Below, one piece after another: positions 1 through 8,006 of a DNA stretch of 64,000 nucleotides. The notes beneath the pieces were generated by a model that saw only the letters and a program-made list of their open reading frames with translations, had not been told where the DNA came from and ran no database searches. Each line of letters starts with the position of its first letter. Position 1 is the first letter of the stretch. Source of the DNA: Devosia sp. A16 (lineage in GTDB: Bacteria > Pseudomonadota > Alphaproteobacteria > Rhizobiales > Devosiaceae); NCBI RefSeq assembly GCF_001402915.1, contig NZ_CP012945.1, positions 806,001-870,000 on the forward strand, in the 5' to 3' direction. Made by a program: the position numbers and the translations under genes.

Positions 1-179
1 AGATGACGCAGCACAATGCGGCGCTGGTGGAGGAAACCAATGCGGCGATCGAGCAGACCGAGGGCCAGGCGCAGCAGCTCGACCGGATCGTCGATGTGTT
101 CGTCGTCGCCGAGGAAGCTCCGGACCGTTCCGGCGACGGCCGGCAGCACTGGCAGCCCCGGATGGCGCGGACCGGCTGA
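1..179 (+). CDS. Methyl-accepting chemotaxis protein, C-terminal end (partial)
   Basis: Only the last 58 codons are in the window, read in the frame starting at base 3. The peptide begins MTQHNAALVEETNAAIEQT and ends near LDRIVDVFVV. This is the usual tail of the cytoplasmic signalling domain of chemoreceptors, just past the hairpin tip that contacts CheW and CheA; the MTQ(Q/H)NAALVEE pattern is diagnostic. The 5' part, with sensor and membrane segments, lies outside the window, so ligand and topology cannot be judged. It ends 124 bases before the LuxR-type regulator. Confidence 0.85.
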   Translation, partial: MTQHNAALVEETNAAIEQTEGQAQQLDRIVDVFVVAEEAPDRSGDGRQHWQPRMARTG

Positions 180-303
180 GACGGCGGCGGGAACCCGGAC
201 AACAACGAACGAAGGGCAGTGCTCCCCGAGTATATTGCCGAACCCGCCTTGCGACGGCCCAAGCGTGATCGTAGCTTCGGCACACGAGCGCGACAGGGCA
301 AGC

Positions 304-1053
304 ATGCCGCGGTTACTTGCGGACAAACTTCAATCGAGCATCACGCGGATCCATGCGGCGGCCGATCCGGGTGCGTTGATGCGCGCCCTGTCCGAAGGCC
401 TGGGCGCGTTCGGCATCGACGGGTTCCTCTTGGCGCTGGACTTCGGCAGCGCCGAAGAGATGCTGTCGACGCCGTTGCAGCAGCTGCCGGGCCATCTCGG
501 GCGCCTGCGTGAACACGACCTGCTGCAGGCCGATCCGATCATCGCCCGTATCCTCGGCGGCGACACGGCCTTCAGCTTCGACACGCGCGAACTGGCCGCC
601 GGCGACCAGCCCGATCCGCGCTGGCGCTCCCTGGTCCGCGACGCCCCGCCGCTATCGGGCAGGGTGCTGCCGCTGCCCAGCGCCGCGGGGCTGAAGAGCG
701 TCGCCATCGTCTGCACCACGGCCGACCAGCCGCTCGACGCGCTCGCCGTCGATTGCGCCGGCATCATCGCCCGGGTGGCGCAGATGCGGGCGCAACTGCC
801 GGCACTGTCCGGGGAGAACAGTGACGGACGGTTGCTGGCCGCCAATCTCAGCGGCGTGCAGCTCGAAGTGCTGACCTGGGCGGCCAGGGGCAAATCCAAC
901 GCCGACATCGCCATCATCACCGGCCACTCGCCCCGCACCGTCAGCTACCACATGAGCGAAATCCTGAGAAAACTCGGAGTCTCCGGCCGCGGTCAGGCCA
1001 TCGCGCTGCTGGCGCGAACCGAGCGCGGCGGTCCCACGCCACCGACGAGCTGA
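304..1053 (+). CDS. LuxR family transcriptional regulator with autoinducer-binding-like domain
   Basis: A 249-residue protein of the length typical of quorum-sensing LuxR regulators. Residues about 20-165 match the layout of the acyl-homoserine-lactone-binding domain, including a QADP segment near 75-78. Residues 182-240 form the LuxR helix-turn-helix, with the conserved GKSNADIA and SPRTVSYHMSEILRKLGV stretches. The ATG at 304 is chosen because the domain begins there; an open frame continues upstream but its peptide is low-complexity. No luxI-type synthase is present, so it may be an orphan (solo) receptor. The ligand is not known. Confidence 0.8.
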   Translation: MPRLLADKLQSSITRIHAAADPGALMRALSEGLGAFGIDGFLLALDFGSAEEMLSTPLQQLPGHLGRLREHDLLQADPIIARILGGDTAFSFDTRELAAGDQPDPRWRSLVRDAPPLSGRVLPLPSAAGLKSVAIVCTTADQPLDALAVDCAGIIARVAQMRAQLPALSGENSDGRLLAANLSGVQLEVLTWAARGKSNADIAIITGHSPRTVSYHMSEILRKLGVSGRGQAIALLARTERGGPTPPTS

Positions 1054-1097
1054 CGACAGGTCGAGTGGCGCCTATCGCGCCTGGGGAGGCAGCAACC

Positions 1098-1394
1098 ATG
1101 TATCCAGCATATCTGGGCGGTCTGATCGTCGGCGCGACGATCGGCGCACTCATTGTCGGCGGCCTCCTCGGCTGGGCCATCCACAAAGCGGCACGGCTCG
1201 ATTACCGCATCGCCGATGCAATCGGCGTTCTGCTGGTCCCGGTGGTCGCCATTTTCGGCACCGCCGTGGAGAGGCAAGGCCCGGTGGTCGCAGTAACGGT
1301 GTATGGACTCGCCGCTCTCATCGCCTATTTCCTGCTGCGACTGTTGCGGCGCTGGATGAGGTCTCCCGGCAGCCGGAAGGCGGGCGAGGAATAG
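1098..1394 (+). CDS. Small membrane protein of unknown function
   Basis: A 98-residue protein with three probable membrane segments at about 6-27, 38-55 and 62-82, and a basic, charged C-terminal tail. The ATG at 1098 has a GGGAGG ribosome site about 8 bases upstream, better than the GTG at 1065. No enzymatic motif is visible. It follows the LuxR-type gene by 44 bases on the same strand and could be co-transcribed. Confidence 0.55.
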   Translation: MYPAYLGGLIVGATIGALIVGGLLGWAIHKAARLDYRIADAIGVLLVPVVAIFGTAVERQGPVVAVTVYGLAALIAYFLLRLLRRWMRSPGSRKAGEE

Positions 1395-1419
1395 CGGGCG
1401 GCGCAGCAGATGGGCGGGC

Positions 1420-2097
1420 TCAGCCGCCCTCACCCACCATGTGATCAGCGACGCTGTAGCTGTGGCTCGCCTGGTAGGCGTTGCGGCCGCGGTTCATGTG
1501 CGTGAGGTTGAAGCGGCGGATGGCGCGCCGCATCCACGGGGTGGCGAGCAGTTGGCGAAGCGACGCGGCGCCGCGCACCCGGATGCCGAAAATGTCGGCG
1601 CCGTTGGGAAAGAACCAGCCGATATCCTCCGCCGCCGCGACGCTCCCGGTCAGCCGGAGCTCATCGAGCTGCTCGGGCGTGACCGAGCCATCGGTGGTGA
1701 AATCGGAGAGGTGCACGATGAAGCGCCCGCGCACCCCATCGCCATCGGCATAGAGGGTGAAGAGCTCCATCCAGCTGGCATTGACCCGCACCAGCGGCTT
1801 GTCGGAGGTGGAAGGGAGGCATGAGACCGACCACCAGAACCGCTCGGTGCGGCGCGGCATCGGGATGCACTGCCTGGCATAGAGGCGCAGCAACTCGAAT
1901 ACCTCCGCCGCCTGCGGCCGGGCGGCGAGCTTATGATAGCGCGGCAGGTACTTGAAGCGCAGCTCGGTCGCTTCCGGCCGCTCCTCGGCGTCAGGCAGTT
2001 CGCTGTCGCCGTCCCGCCAGGCCTGCTGCTGCTCGAGGCCGAGGAACTGCCGCAGCCCTCCGGTGTCGCTGCGTCCTTTCTTCCTCGTCCCCTGCAT
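1420..2097 (-). CDS. Hypothetical protein, 225 residues
   Basis: Not recognised. The start at 2097 is favoured because GGGAGAAG lies 7 bases upstream of that ATG; longer in-frame starts exist up to 2262 but would overlap the next gene's leader. The protein is hydrophilic with no signal peptide or membrane span. It has a basic N-terminus and several aromatic clusters (RFKYLPRYHKL near 45-55, RFWWSV near 80, DIGWFFPNG near 160). It is convergent with the small membrane protein and divergent from the DUF1236 gene. Confidence 0.55.
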   Translation of the reverse strand: MQGTRKKGRSDTGGLRQFLGLEQQQAWRDGDSELPDAEERPEATELRFKYLPRYHKLAARPQAAEVFELLRLYARQCIPMPRRTERFWWSVSCLPSTSDKPLVRVNASWMELFTLYADGDGVRGRFIVHLSDFTTDGSVTPEQLDELRLTGSVAAAEDIGWFFPNGADIFGIRVRGAASLRQLLATPWMRRAIRRFNLTHMNRGRNAYQASHSYSVADHMVGEGG

Positions 2098-2237
2098 CGT
2101 TGCTTCTCCCATCGGTTGCACCAGGGCGAGCGCGCCTGCCGCGCAACGCCACCGCTTTTTCGCGACCATCGCCGGAACCGAATGGCCGCTCGTGGGCTTC
2201 ACTCTGCGGGTTTGGTCACACAAGAAGGATACCCAAA

Positions 2238-2657
2238 ATGAAGAAATTGATCCTGACCTCATTGTCGGTTCTCATCCTCACTGCCGGCGCGGCGTCGGCC
2301 CAGAGCGACGCCGGCGCGGCAGTCGGCGGCACCGCCGGCGGCGTCAGCGGCGCAGTGGCGGGCGGGCTGATCTTTGGCCCGATCGGCGCCGTCATCGGTG
2401 GCTTCACCGGCGCCGTGCTCGGCGCGACGGTGGTTTCCGACGCCTCGGTCGAATATGCGCGGCTCCATCCCACCGAGCCCGTGGTGATCGAAGGCAATAT
2501 CGATGCCGGCTATGTGGTGCCCGATACGGTCGAACTGCATGTGATCGAAGGCGATCCGGACCACGCCTATTTCTACACCAACGACCGGGTCTACTTCGTC
2601 GAACTGAAGGGCCGGACGGTGGTGTATTCGCCCGGCACCGTCGTCGCCGTGAAGTAA
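2238..2657 (+). CDS. DUF1236-type secreted protein
   Basis: A 139-residue exported protein. Residues 1-21 are a signal peptide ending in ASA. Residues 25-66 are a glycine/alanine-rich hydrophobic stretch of the kind seen in outer-membrane-associated glycine-zipper proteins. The C-terminal half carries the pattern GYVVPDTVELHVI then VYFVELKGRTVVYSPGTVV, which resembles the DUF1236 repeat common in Hyphomicrobiales. The family's function is unknown; a periplasmic or envelope role is inferred. The ATG at 2238 follows an AAGGAT ribosome site. Confidence 0.7.
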   Translation: MKKLILTSLSVLILTAGAASAQSDAGAAVGGTAGGVSGAVAGGLIFGPIGAVIGGFTGAVLGATVVSDASVEYARLHPTEPVVIEGNIDAGYVVPDTVELHVIEGDPDHAYFYTNDRVYFVELKGRTVVYSPGTVVAVK

Positions 2658-2679
2658 GGCGGCAGAAGCCAGTTGCGGT

Positions 2680-2714
2680 GGCGCGGGCCCTCGGGTCCGC
2701 GCCATCGGCGTTTT
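2680..2714 (+). terminator. Probable Rho-independent terminator after the DUF1236 gene
   Basis: GGCGCGG (2680-2686) pairs perfectly with CCGCGCC (2697-2703), with an inner CCC/GGG pair, followed by TTTT at 2711-2714. It lies 23 bases past the stop codon at 2657. The T-tract is short and offset by seven bases, so termination may be partial. A second small hairpin (ACTGT/ACAGT) follows around 2725-2740. Confidence 0.4.
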
Positions 2715-2799
2715 CGAGGGGGGCACTGTTTTTCACAGTCGCGGTCGCCCTGTGGTGAGCGCAAAGCCCGTGCTTGCACCCCCGCCGCAATCACCCTAG

Positions 2800-2930
2800 T
2801 TTCAACATCAGGCAGCGAGCTTCGCCGCCTTATGTGGGCCGACTGTGAGGGGACGCTTCGGCGGGTTGCCTCCGGGCCCACGGTGACGGGAAAGCCGATC
2901 GGCGGGTCCCGTTCACCGCGTGGTTTGGCT
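2800..2930 (+). ncRNA. Candidate structured RNA (unknown family)
   Basis: Three adjacent hairpins can be drawn by hand. The first is AGGCaGCGA (2810-2818) with TCGCcGCCT (2822-2830). The second is GTGGGCC (2834-2840) with GGCCCAC (2875-2881), enclosing GAGG/CCTC and a CGC-TTCG-GCG tetraloop stem (2854-2863). The third is CGGTGACGGGA (2881-2891) with TCCCGTtCACCG (2907-2918), whose loop holds the palindrome GCCGATCGGC. The TTCG loop favours the plus strand. No open frame with a ribosome site covers the stretch. It was not matched to a named RNA family, and ends and strand are uncertain. Confidence 0.35.
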
Positions 2931-3002
2931 TGTCTGGACATTGCTGGGGTTGGGTGGCGCCGGTGAATCGGTTGTGCCCACCGTGTTCTCCACCTACTCG
3001 GT

Positions 3003-3078
3003 GTCATCCCAGCGAAAGCTGGGACCCATCTATCCACCTGCGCCGGCTGCGAGTTGGGTCCCAGCTTTCGCTGGGACG
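3003..3078. repeat. Dispersed palindromic repeat, copy A1
   Basis: Left arm GTCATCCCAGCGAAAGCTGG and its near-exact reverse complement face each other around a spacer of about 25 bases that includes CTGCGCCGG. The same arms recur at 3208, 7751, 11356 and, degraded, 38623. The unit is flanked by a CGGTGG-type tail. It resembles REP-like non-autonomous palindromes. Translated forms give peptides such as HPSESWDP, which are not real proteins. Confidence 0.85.
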
Positions 3079-3207
3079 AAACCCGGTGGCTGGGGGCAAT
3101 TCAGTGCCCCACCCGTCTCGATCTTTGGGCCGATCCGCCCTTTCCCTGATGCGGACGAATCCGCTGGCTGGATGCTGGCGGGTGCAACAGGGACCCAAGC
3201 TGATGTC

Positions 3208-3283
3208 CGGCCATCGAGAAGCTGGGATCTATCTATCCATCTGCGCCAACCGCGAGTTGGGTCCCAGCTTTCGCTGGGATGAC
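3208..3283. repeat. Dispersed palindromic repeat, copy A2 (left arm degraded)
   Basis: The right arm, TGGGTCCCAGCTTTCGCTGG plus GATGAC, is intact; the left arm reads CCATCGAGAAGCTGGGAT and has decayed. The right side continues into CACTCGGTGGGTGGGG, a tail also found beside the GIY-YIG gene at about 7400. Copies A1 and A2 sit directly upstream of the first packaging gene. Confidence 0.8.
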
Positions 3284-3349
3284 ACTCGGTGGGTGGGGCA
3301 AGCCCCAGCCCAACCGTCCGGCCTGCATGGCAGCTATCAAAGGTGTCAG

Positions 3350-3655
3350 ATGCCTCGTGCCGGCAGCAAGCCCACAGCCGTCCCGCCGCCGAACCCGGAC
3401 TCGACCTGGCCGCGCAACGCGCCGGAAGATCCGGCGCAGACGCCGCTGGATTTCCTGCTCGCCATCATGCGCAACCCCGAGATTCCGCGCAGCGAGCGGG
3501 TGGATGCGGCCAACAAGGCGGCGCCGTACCTGCATTCCAAGCACGCCACGGTCGACCATCGCTCGTCGGATGGCAGCATGCGGCCGACCATTATTTTCGA
3601 GGGGATGCCGAGCGATGCCCGCAGCGAACAGCGCGACGAAGGGAGCGACAAGTAG
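3350..3655 (+). CDS. Probable phage terminase small-subunit-like protein
   Basis: A 101-residue hydrophilic protein placed immediately before, and overlapping by 41 bases, the large terminase gene, where a small terminase or packaging accessory protein is expected. The central stretch PLDFLLAIMRNPEIP followed by RVDAANKAAPYLHSKHA is a pattern seen in short phage proteins preceding the large terminase. No helix-turn-helix is obvious, so the small-subunit assignment rests mainly on position. The ATG at 3350 has AAAGG six bases upstream. Confidence 0.55.
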   Translation: MPRAGSKPTAVPPPNPDSTWPRNAPEDPAQTPLDFLLAIMRNPEIPRSERVDAANKAAPYLHSKHATVDHRSSDGSMRPTIIFEGMPSDARSEQRDEGSDK

Positions 3656-5168
3656 CGCCGCACATCCCGAGGCCCTGCGCATTGCGCTCCACCCCAAGCA
3701 GTGGGTGGCGTTCGGCTCGGCGGCGACCGAAATTCTTTATGGCGGGGCGGCGGGGGGCGGCAAGTCGCATCTGATGCGGCAGGCGGCGATCAGCTGGTGC
3801 GCCGAGATCGCCGGGCTGCAGGTCTACCTGTTTCGCCGCATCCGCGAGGACCTGAGCAAGAACCACATGGAGGGCCCGTCGGGCTTTCGGGCGCTGCTCG
3901 CCGGCTGGGTGGAATGCGGTTTCGTCACGATCGTCGAGGACGAGATCCGCTTCTGGAACGGCTCGAAGATCTATCTCTGCCACTGCAAGGACGAGAAGGA
4001 CCGCTTCAAGTACCAGGGCGCCGAGATGCACGTGCTGCTGATCGACGAGCTGACCCATTTCACCGAGGTGATCTACCGGTTCCTGCGCAACCGCGTGCGG
4101 ATGACCGGCATTGCGGTGCCCGATAAGTATCGCGGGCGCTTCCCGCGCATCCTCTGCGGCGCCAACCCCGGCGGGGTCGGGCACCAGTTCGTCAAGACCA
4201 CCTTCATCGATGCGGCGGCGCCGCTCGAAATCCAGCGCACCAGTGCGGCCGAAGGCGGCATGCTGCGCCAGTTCATTCCGGCGCGGCTCGAGGACAACCC
4301 GACGCTCACCACCGAGGACCCGACCTATGAGGCGCGGCTCGAGGGGCTGGGCAGCGCCGCCCTGGTCAATGCCATGCGGCACGGCGACTGGGACATCATC
4401 GACGGCGCCTTCTTCGATTGCTGGCAGACGCGGCTGCATGTCGTCGAGCCCTTCGGTATTCCGGCGGACTGGGCGAAGTTCCGCTCAGGCGACTGGGGCA
4501 GCGCCCGGCCGTTCTCGTTCGGCTGGTGGGCGATCGTCGGGGATGACACCCGGCACCCGGTGAGCGGCGTGCTGCTGCCGCGCGGCGCACTGATCCGCTA
4601 TCGCGAGTGGTATGGGTGCGAACCCGGCAAGCCCAACAAGGGGCTGAAGCTCACCGCCGAACAGGTGGGCAAGGGCCTCGCCCAGCGTGAGACCGAAACG
4701 GTTGGGCTGGGCGTGCTCGACCCGGCGGCCCTTGCCGAGGATGGCGGGCCCTCGATCGCGAGCCGCATTACGCTCGGCTCGGGCGACAAGCGCATCTTCT
4801 TTCGCGGCGCCGACAACAAGCGGGTGTCGCAGCGCGGAGCCATGGGCGGCTGGGACATGCTGCGCCAGCGCTTCGTCGGCACCACGCTCGACGAGGATGG
4901 CAAGCCCAACTCGGAGGGGCGGCCGATGATCTATTGCTTTTCCACCTGCCGCGACTCGATCCGCACCATCCCGATGCTGCGGCACGACCCGGCGCGGCCC
5001 GAAGATCTCGACACCGACATGGAAGACCACGCTGCCGACGACTGGCGCTATGCCGCGATGTCTCGCCCCTGGGTGCGGACCCGGCCGACGACCGAGCCGC
5101 AGCTGCGGCGGTCGGGGTACGCGGCAGTGAGCGGCGGTGCGACGCCGGGTGACTGGCAGAGTTATTGA
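3615..5168 (+). CDS. Phage terminase large subunit (packaging ATPase-nuclease)
   Basis: A 517-residue DNA-packaging motor. Residues 43-51 (GGAAGGGKS) are the Walker A loop; residues 140-145 (VLLIDE) are Walker B with the catalytic Glu at 145. The RNase H-like nuclease half begins near SGDWGS, with Asp293 a likely metal ligand, and ends with acidic residues near EDHAADDW. Length and motif order match headful-type large terminases. The ATG at 3615 has GAGGGG about ten bases upstream; the long upstream open frame is not conserved-looking. It acts at the portal vertex to pump and cut DNA. Confidence 0.9.
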   Translation: MPAANSATKGATSSAAHPEALRIALHPKQWVAFGSAATEILYGGAAGGGKSHLMRQAAISWCAEIAGLQVYLFRRIREDLSKNHMEGPSGFRALLAGWVECGFVTIVEDEIRFWNGSKIYLCHCKDEKDRFKYQGAEMHVLLIDELTHFTEVIYRFLRNRVRMTGIAVPDKYRGRFPRILCGANPGGVGHQFVKTTFIDAAAPLEIQRTSAAEGGMLRQFIPARLEDNPTLTTEDPTYEARLEGLGSAALVNAMRHGDWDIIDGAFFDCWQTRLHVVEPFGIPADWAKFRSGDWGSARPFSFGWWAIVGDDTRHPVSGVLLPRGALIRYREWYGCEPGKPNKGLKLTAEQVGKGLAQRETETVGLGVLDPAALAEDGGPSIASRITLGSGDKRIFFRGADNKRVSQRGAMGGWDMLRQRFVGTTLDEDGKPNSEGRPMIYCFSTCRDSIRTIPMLRHDPARPEDLDTDMEDHAADDWRYAAMSRPWVRTRPTTEPQLRRSGYAAVSGGATPGDWQSY

Positions 5169-5190
5169 GTGTGCCGCTGCATGGCCCCCC

Positions 5191-5346
5191 TTCCCCTTCT
5201 CCCTCAGGGGAGAAGGTGCCCGTAGGGCGGTTGAGGGGTGAGGCGGCGCAACGCGCGTTCGCCGAGAGACCGAACCCCTCACCCTAGTTTCGCTACGGAC
5301 CTGACGGTCCTAGCTGCACTGCCCTCTCCCCTCAGGGGAGAGGGGA
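5191..5346. repeat. Dispersed inverted repeat, family B, copy 1
   Basis: Two GC-rich units of the type CTTCTCCCTCAGGGGAGAAG and CTCTCCCCTCAGGGGAGAGG face each other at the two ends. The interior carries GTTGAGGGGTGAGG on one side and CCCTCACCCTAG on the other. Related arrangements occur at 10089-10245 and 51161-51328. It fills most of the 244-base gap between the large terminase and portal genes, where no gene is visible. Confidence 0.75.
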
Positions 5347-5412
5347 CCCCGCCTACCGCGCGTAGGGCGAGTCGCGTGGTTCGACCCGCCCGCGACGGAC
5401 TTAGGAGTTCCG

Positions 5413-7377
5413 ATGAGCGATTTCGCCAACACCGCGGCTGCGCCAGTCGCGCCCCCTGCCCCAGCGGCCACTGTGCCTGGCCGGTCGCTAACCCGGCTGA
5501 AGCAGGATTATCTGAACTATCTCGATGGCAAGCGCGCCGAGATCGACGAGCAGCAGGAAGCGCGGCGCTATTATCATGGGGCGCACTGGACGGCCAAGCA
5601 GATCAAGACGCTGAACCAGCGCAAGCAACCCGTCGTCACCTACAATCGCCTGGCGCGCAAGATCAACGCCGTGGTCGGCCTGCTCGAGCGGCAGCGCCAG
5701 GACCCCAAGGGCTATGCCCGCACGCCGCGCCACGAGGATGGCGCGGAGGTGGCGACCGCGGTGCTGCGCTATGTGCTCGACGAGCAGCGCTGGCAGGAAA
5801 AATCGCCGATCGCCGCGCTCAACGGCGCAGTCGACGGCATTGGCGGGCTCGAGCTGACGCTGGAAGCAGGCGACCGGGGCGACACCGAAATCGGCTTCGA
5901 GGTGGTGGACCCCGCGGGGTTCTTCTACGACCCGACCTCGACCCGCGCCGATTTCACCGACGCCGCCTATATGGGGATCGGCAAATGGGCCGATGCCGGC
6001 GAGCTGCTCGCTGCCTTTCCCGACAAACAGCGCGAGATCGAAGCCTCGGTGGACCTGGGGAGCGAGCTCACCAGCAACCCGGACAGCGACGACAAATGGG
6101 TGACCGGCGACGAGCACCACCGCCGCGTGCGGGTGATCGACCACTGGTACAAGCGCGGCAACCAGTGGTGCTTCGCCATCTATACCGGCGCCGCCATCCT
6201 CGCCGAGGGCGAGAGCTACCTGCGCGACGAGAAGCGCCGCACCATTTCGAAATACGTGATGTTTTCGGCCAATGTCGACCACGACGGCGACCGTTACGGC
6301 TTCTTCCGCAACATGAAATCGGCGCAGGACGAGATCAACCAGCGCCGCTCCAAGGGACTGCACACCAGCCAGTCGCGCCGCATCGTCATCCGCGACGGCC
6401 AAGGGCTGGAGCCCGAGAAGATTCGCGCCGAGCTCGCCCGCCCCGATGGCGTGGTGGTGGTGCCGGTGGGCGCCGAGATGCCGCAATTCGACGATGCGGC
6501 GCGCGGCGCCGAGCTCAACGCCAACCTGGGCTTCCTCGAGGAGGCGAAGCAAGAGATCGAGAATTACGGCTTCAACCCCGCGCTGATCGGCTCGGGCATC
6601 CAGGATATGTCGGGCCGGGCCATCGCGCTGCAGCAGCAGGCGGGCGTTGCCGAGCTCGGCCCATACCTGCTCGGCTATCGCGGCTGGAAACAGCGGGTCT
6701 ACCGGGCAATCTGGAACGCGGTACAGAGCCTGTGGACGGCGGAGCGCTGGATCCGCGTCACCGACGACGAGGGCCTGGGCAACTGGCTGGCGGTCAACCG
6801 GCTGGCCATCGACCCGGCGACCGGAGTGCCGACGATCACCAATGCGCTCGGCGCGCTCGATGTCGACATCATCCTCGACGAGGGGCCGGATACCGTGACC
6901 ATGCAGGCCGACACCAACGACTCGGTGCGCCAGGCGCTGCAGGCGGTCGGCCCGCTGCTGCAGCCGGCAGTGGCCGCGGCGGCGCTGGAAGTGCTGATCG
7001 AAACCTCCTCGATGCCGGCCTCGGCCAAGAAGAAATTCCGCGACGCGACGCGGCAGCGGCCGCAGCCGCCCAACCCGCTCGAGCAACAGGCGGCGATGCT
7101 GCAGCAGCAGGCGGCCATGCTGGAGCTCGAGGGCAAGGCGCTCGACAACCGCAAGACCGAAGCCGAGACGGCAAAGCTCAGGGCGCAGGCGGTCGATATC
7201 GGCGCCGAACGCGCCGCCGAAGAGGTCGAGCAGCGCATCGATGCGGTGGAGCGGCAGGACGAGCTGTTGTCCCGTCGCGAGGAGCAGGACGCACGGCGTG
7301 CCAACCGACAGCTGGAGCTGGCCGGGCGGGCGCTGCAGTTGCGGGCGGCTGAGGTGCGGGCGCGACAGGGTGGGTAA
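5413..7377 (+). CDS. Phage portal protein (P22-like)
   Basis: A 654-residue protein forming the dodecameric ring through which DNA enters the head. The early segment YLDGKRAEIDEQQEARRYYH followed by HWTAKQIKTLNQRKQPVVTYNRL is characteristic of P22-type portals, as are length and the glutamine/alanine-rich, coiled-coil-prone C-terminus (about 540-650), which may form a barrel. The start at 5413 follows a TTAGGAG ribosome site. The position after the large terminase supports the call. Confidence 0.88.
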   Translation: MSDFANTAAAPVAPPAPAATVPGRSLTRLKQDYLNYLDGKRAEIDEQQEARRYYHGAHWTAKQIKTLNQRKQPVVTYNRLARKINAVVGLLERQRQDPKGYARTPRHEDGAEVATAVLRYVLDEQRWQEKSPIAALNGAVDGIGGLELTLEAGDRGDTEIGFEVVDPAGFFYDPTSTRADFTDAAYMGIGKWADAGELLAAFPDKQREIEASVDLGSELTSNPDSDDKWVTGDEHHRRVRVIDHWYKRGNQWCFAIYTGAAILAEGESYLRDEKRRTISKYVMFSANVDHDGDRYGFFRNMKSAQDEINQRRSKGLHTSQSRRIVIRDGQGLEPEKIRAELARPDGVVVVPVGAEMPQFDDAARGAELNANLGFLEEAKQEIENYGFNPALIGSGIQDMSGRAIALQQQAGVAELGPYLLGYRGWKQRVYRAIWNAVQSLWTAERWIRVTDDEGLGNWLAVNRLAIDPATGVPTITNALGALDVDIILDEGPDTVTMQADTNDSVRQALQAVGPLLQPAVAAAALEVLIETSSMPASAKKKFRDATRQRPQPPNPLEQQAAMLQQQAAMLELEGKALDNRKTEAETAKLRAQAVDIGAERAAEEVEQRIDAVERQDELLSRREEQDARRANRQLELAGRALQLRAAEVRARQGG

Positions 7378-7385
7378 GCGGACAC

Positions 7386-7399
7386 CTGAGGGGCCTCCA
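7386..7399. repeat. Imperfect inverted repeat flanking the GIY-YIG gene (left)
   Basis: CTGAGGGGCCTCCA here matches CTGAGGGGGCTTCA on the opposite strand at 7743-7730 in 12 of 14 positions. The pair brackets the GIY-YIG gene. It may mark the ends of a mobile unit, or be chance similarity in GC-rich sequence. Confidence 0.3.
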
Positions 7400-7425
7400 A
7401 CTCGGTGGGTGGGTTGGCCCGGTGC

Positions 7426-7728
7426 CTACCAGATGCCCTTGCCAAGCGAAGGAAACAGGTCATCCCAATTCGGGTTCAGGTCCCGGAACAGCTCGATCTT
7501 CCAAGCACGCTGCCACGTCTTGATCTGCTTTTCTCGCGTGATGGCTGCCTCGATCGAGTCGTGTGGCTCGAACCACACCAGCCGGGTGACATCGTACTTG
7601 CTGGTAAAGCCGGCGACGACGTGCTCGCGATGTTGCGCGACACGACCCATCAGGTCGTTGGTGACGCCGGTGTAGAGCGTCCCGTTTCGCCGCGAGGCGA
7701 GCAGGTAGACGAAGTAGGTTTTGTGCAC
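7426..7728 (-). CDS. GIY-YIG nuclease family protein
   Basis: A 100-residue stand-alone GIY-YIG domain of the short COG2827 type. FVYLL (6-10) and LYTGVT (18-23) form the signature strands, followed by catalytic Arg29, His33 in RVAQHR, then REKQIKTW and a C-terminal NPNWDDLF. It lies antisense between the portal and scaffold genes. The GTG at 7728 has GAGGGGG upstream; the alternative ATG at 7755 lies inside palindromic copy A3. Such proteins cut or nick DNA, but the target is unknown. Position beside a repeat and flanking inverted repeats suggests a mobile unit. Confidence 0.8.
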   Translation of the reverse strand: MHKTYFVYLLASRRNGTLYTGVTNDLMGRVAQHREHVVAGFTSKYDVTRLVWFEPHDSIEAAITREKQIKTWQRAWKIELFRDLNPNWDDLFPSLGKGIW

Positions 7729-7750
7729 CTGAAGCCCCCTCAGACTCGGT

Positions 7751-7827
7751 GTCATCCCAGCGAAAGCTGGGACCCAACTCGCCGCAGCGCAAGTGGGTAG
7801 ATGGGTCCCAGCTTTCGCCGGGATGAC
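7751..7827. repeat. Dispersed palindromic repeat, copy A3
   Basis: Nearly perfect arms GTCATCCCAGCGAAAGCTGG and its reverse complement around a spacer CTCGCCGCAGCGCAAGTGGG. It abuts the 5' end of the GIY-YIG gene and separates it from the scaffold gene. Bases 7830-8006 hold no gene that I can support apart from the scaffold leader. Confidence 0.85.
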
Positions 7828-8006
7828 AGCCGGTGGGTGGGAAGAATTGTGCCACTTCCCAAGGCCCGCACCGCTCCCACACCACGAATTCCGTCCGCGC
7901 CACGATACGGCGCACGGGACAGCCGGCGCCCTTATGCCGGTTTCGCAGCGCTCTCCGCGACAGTGAGGGTCACGCCAATCGGACGCGAAAGTCCGGGAGA
8001 CACGAG

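Noticed and set aside
2745-2990. 6S RNA, tmRNA, RNase P RNA or SRP RNA
   Set aside because: None of the conserved core sequences of tmRNA, RNase P or SRP RNA is present. The multi-hairpin form does not match the single long bubble-bearing rod of 6S RNA, and the usual 6S neighbours are absent.
3004-3198. Short frames encoding HPSESWDP or FRPSESWDP peptides near the palindromes
   Set aside because: They are translations of the family A repeat arms and appear wherever the repeat is inserted; they are not genes.
5488-7086. Long open frame (532 codons) on the minus strand opposite the portal gene
   Set aside because: High GC with strong codon bias opens the opposite frame. The peptide is low-complexity, rich in Arg, His, Gly and Val, and has no ribosome site or domain.
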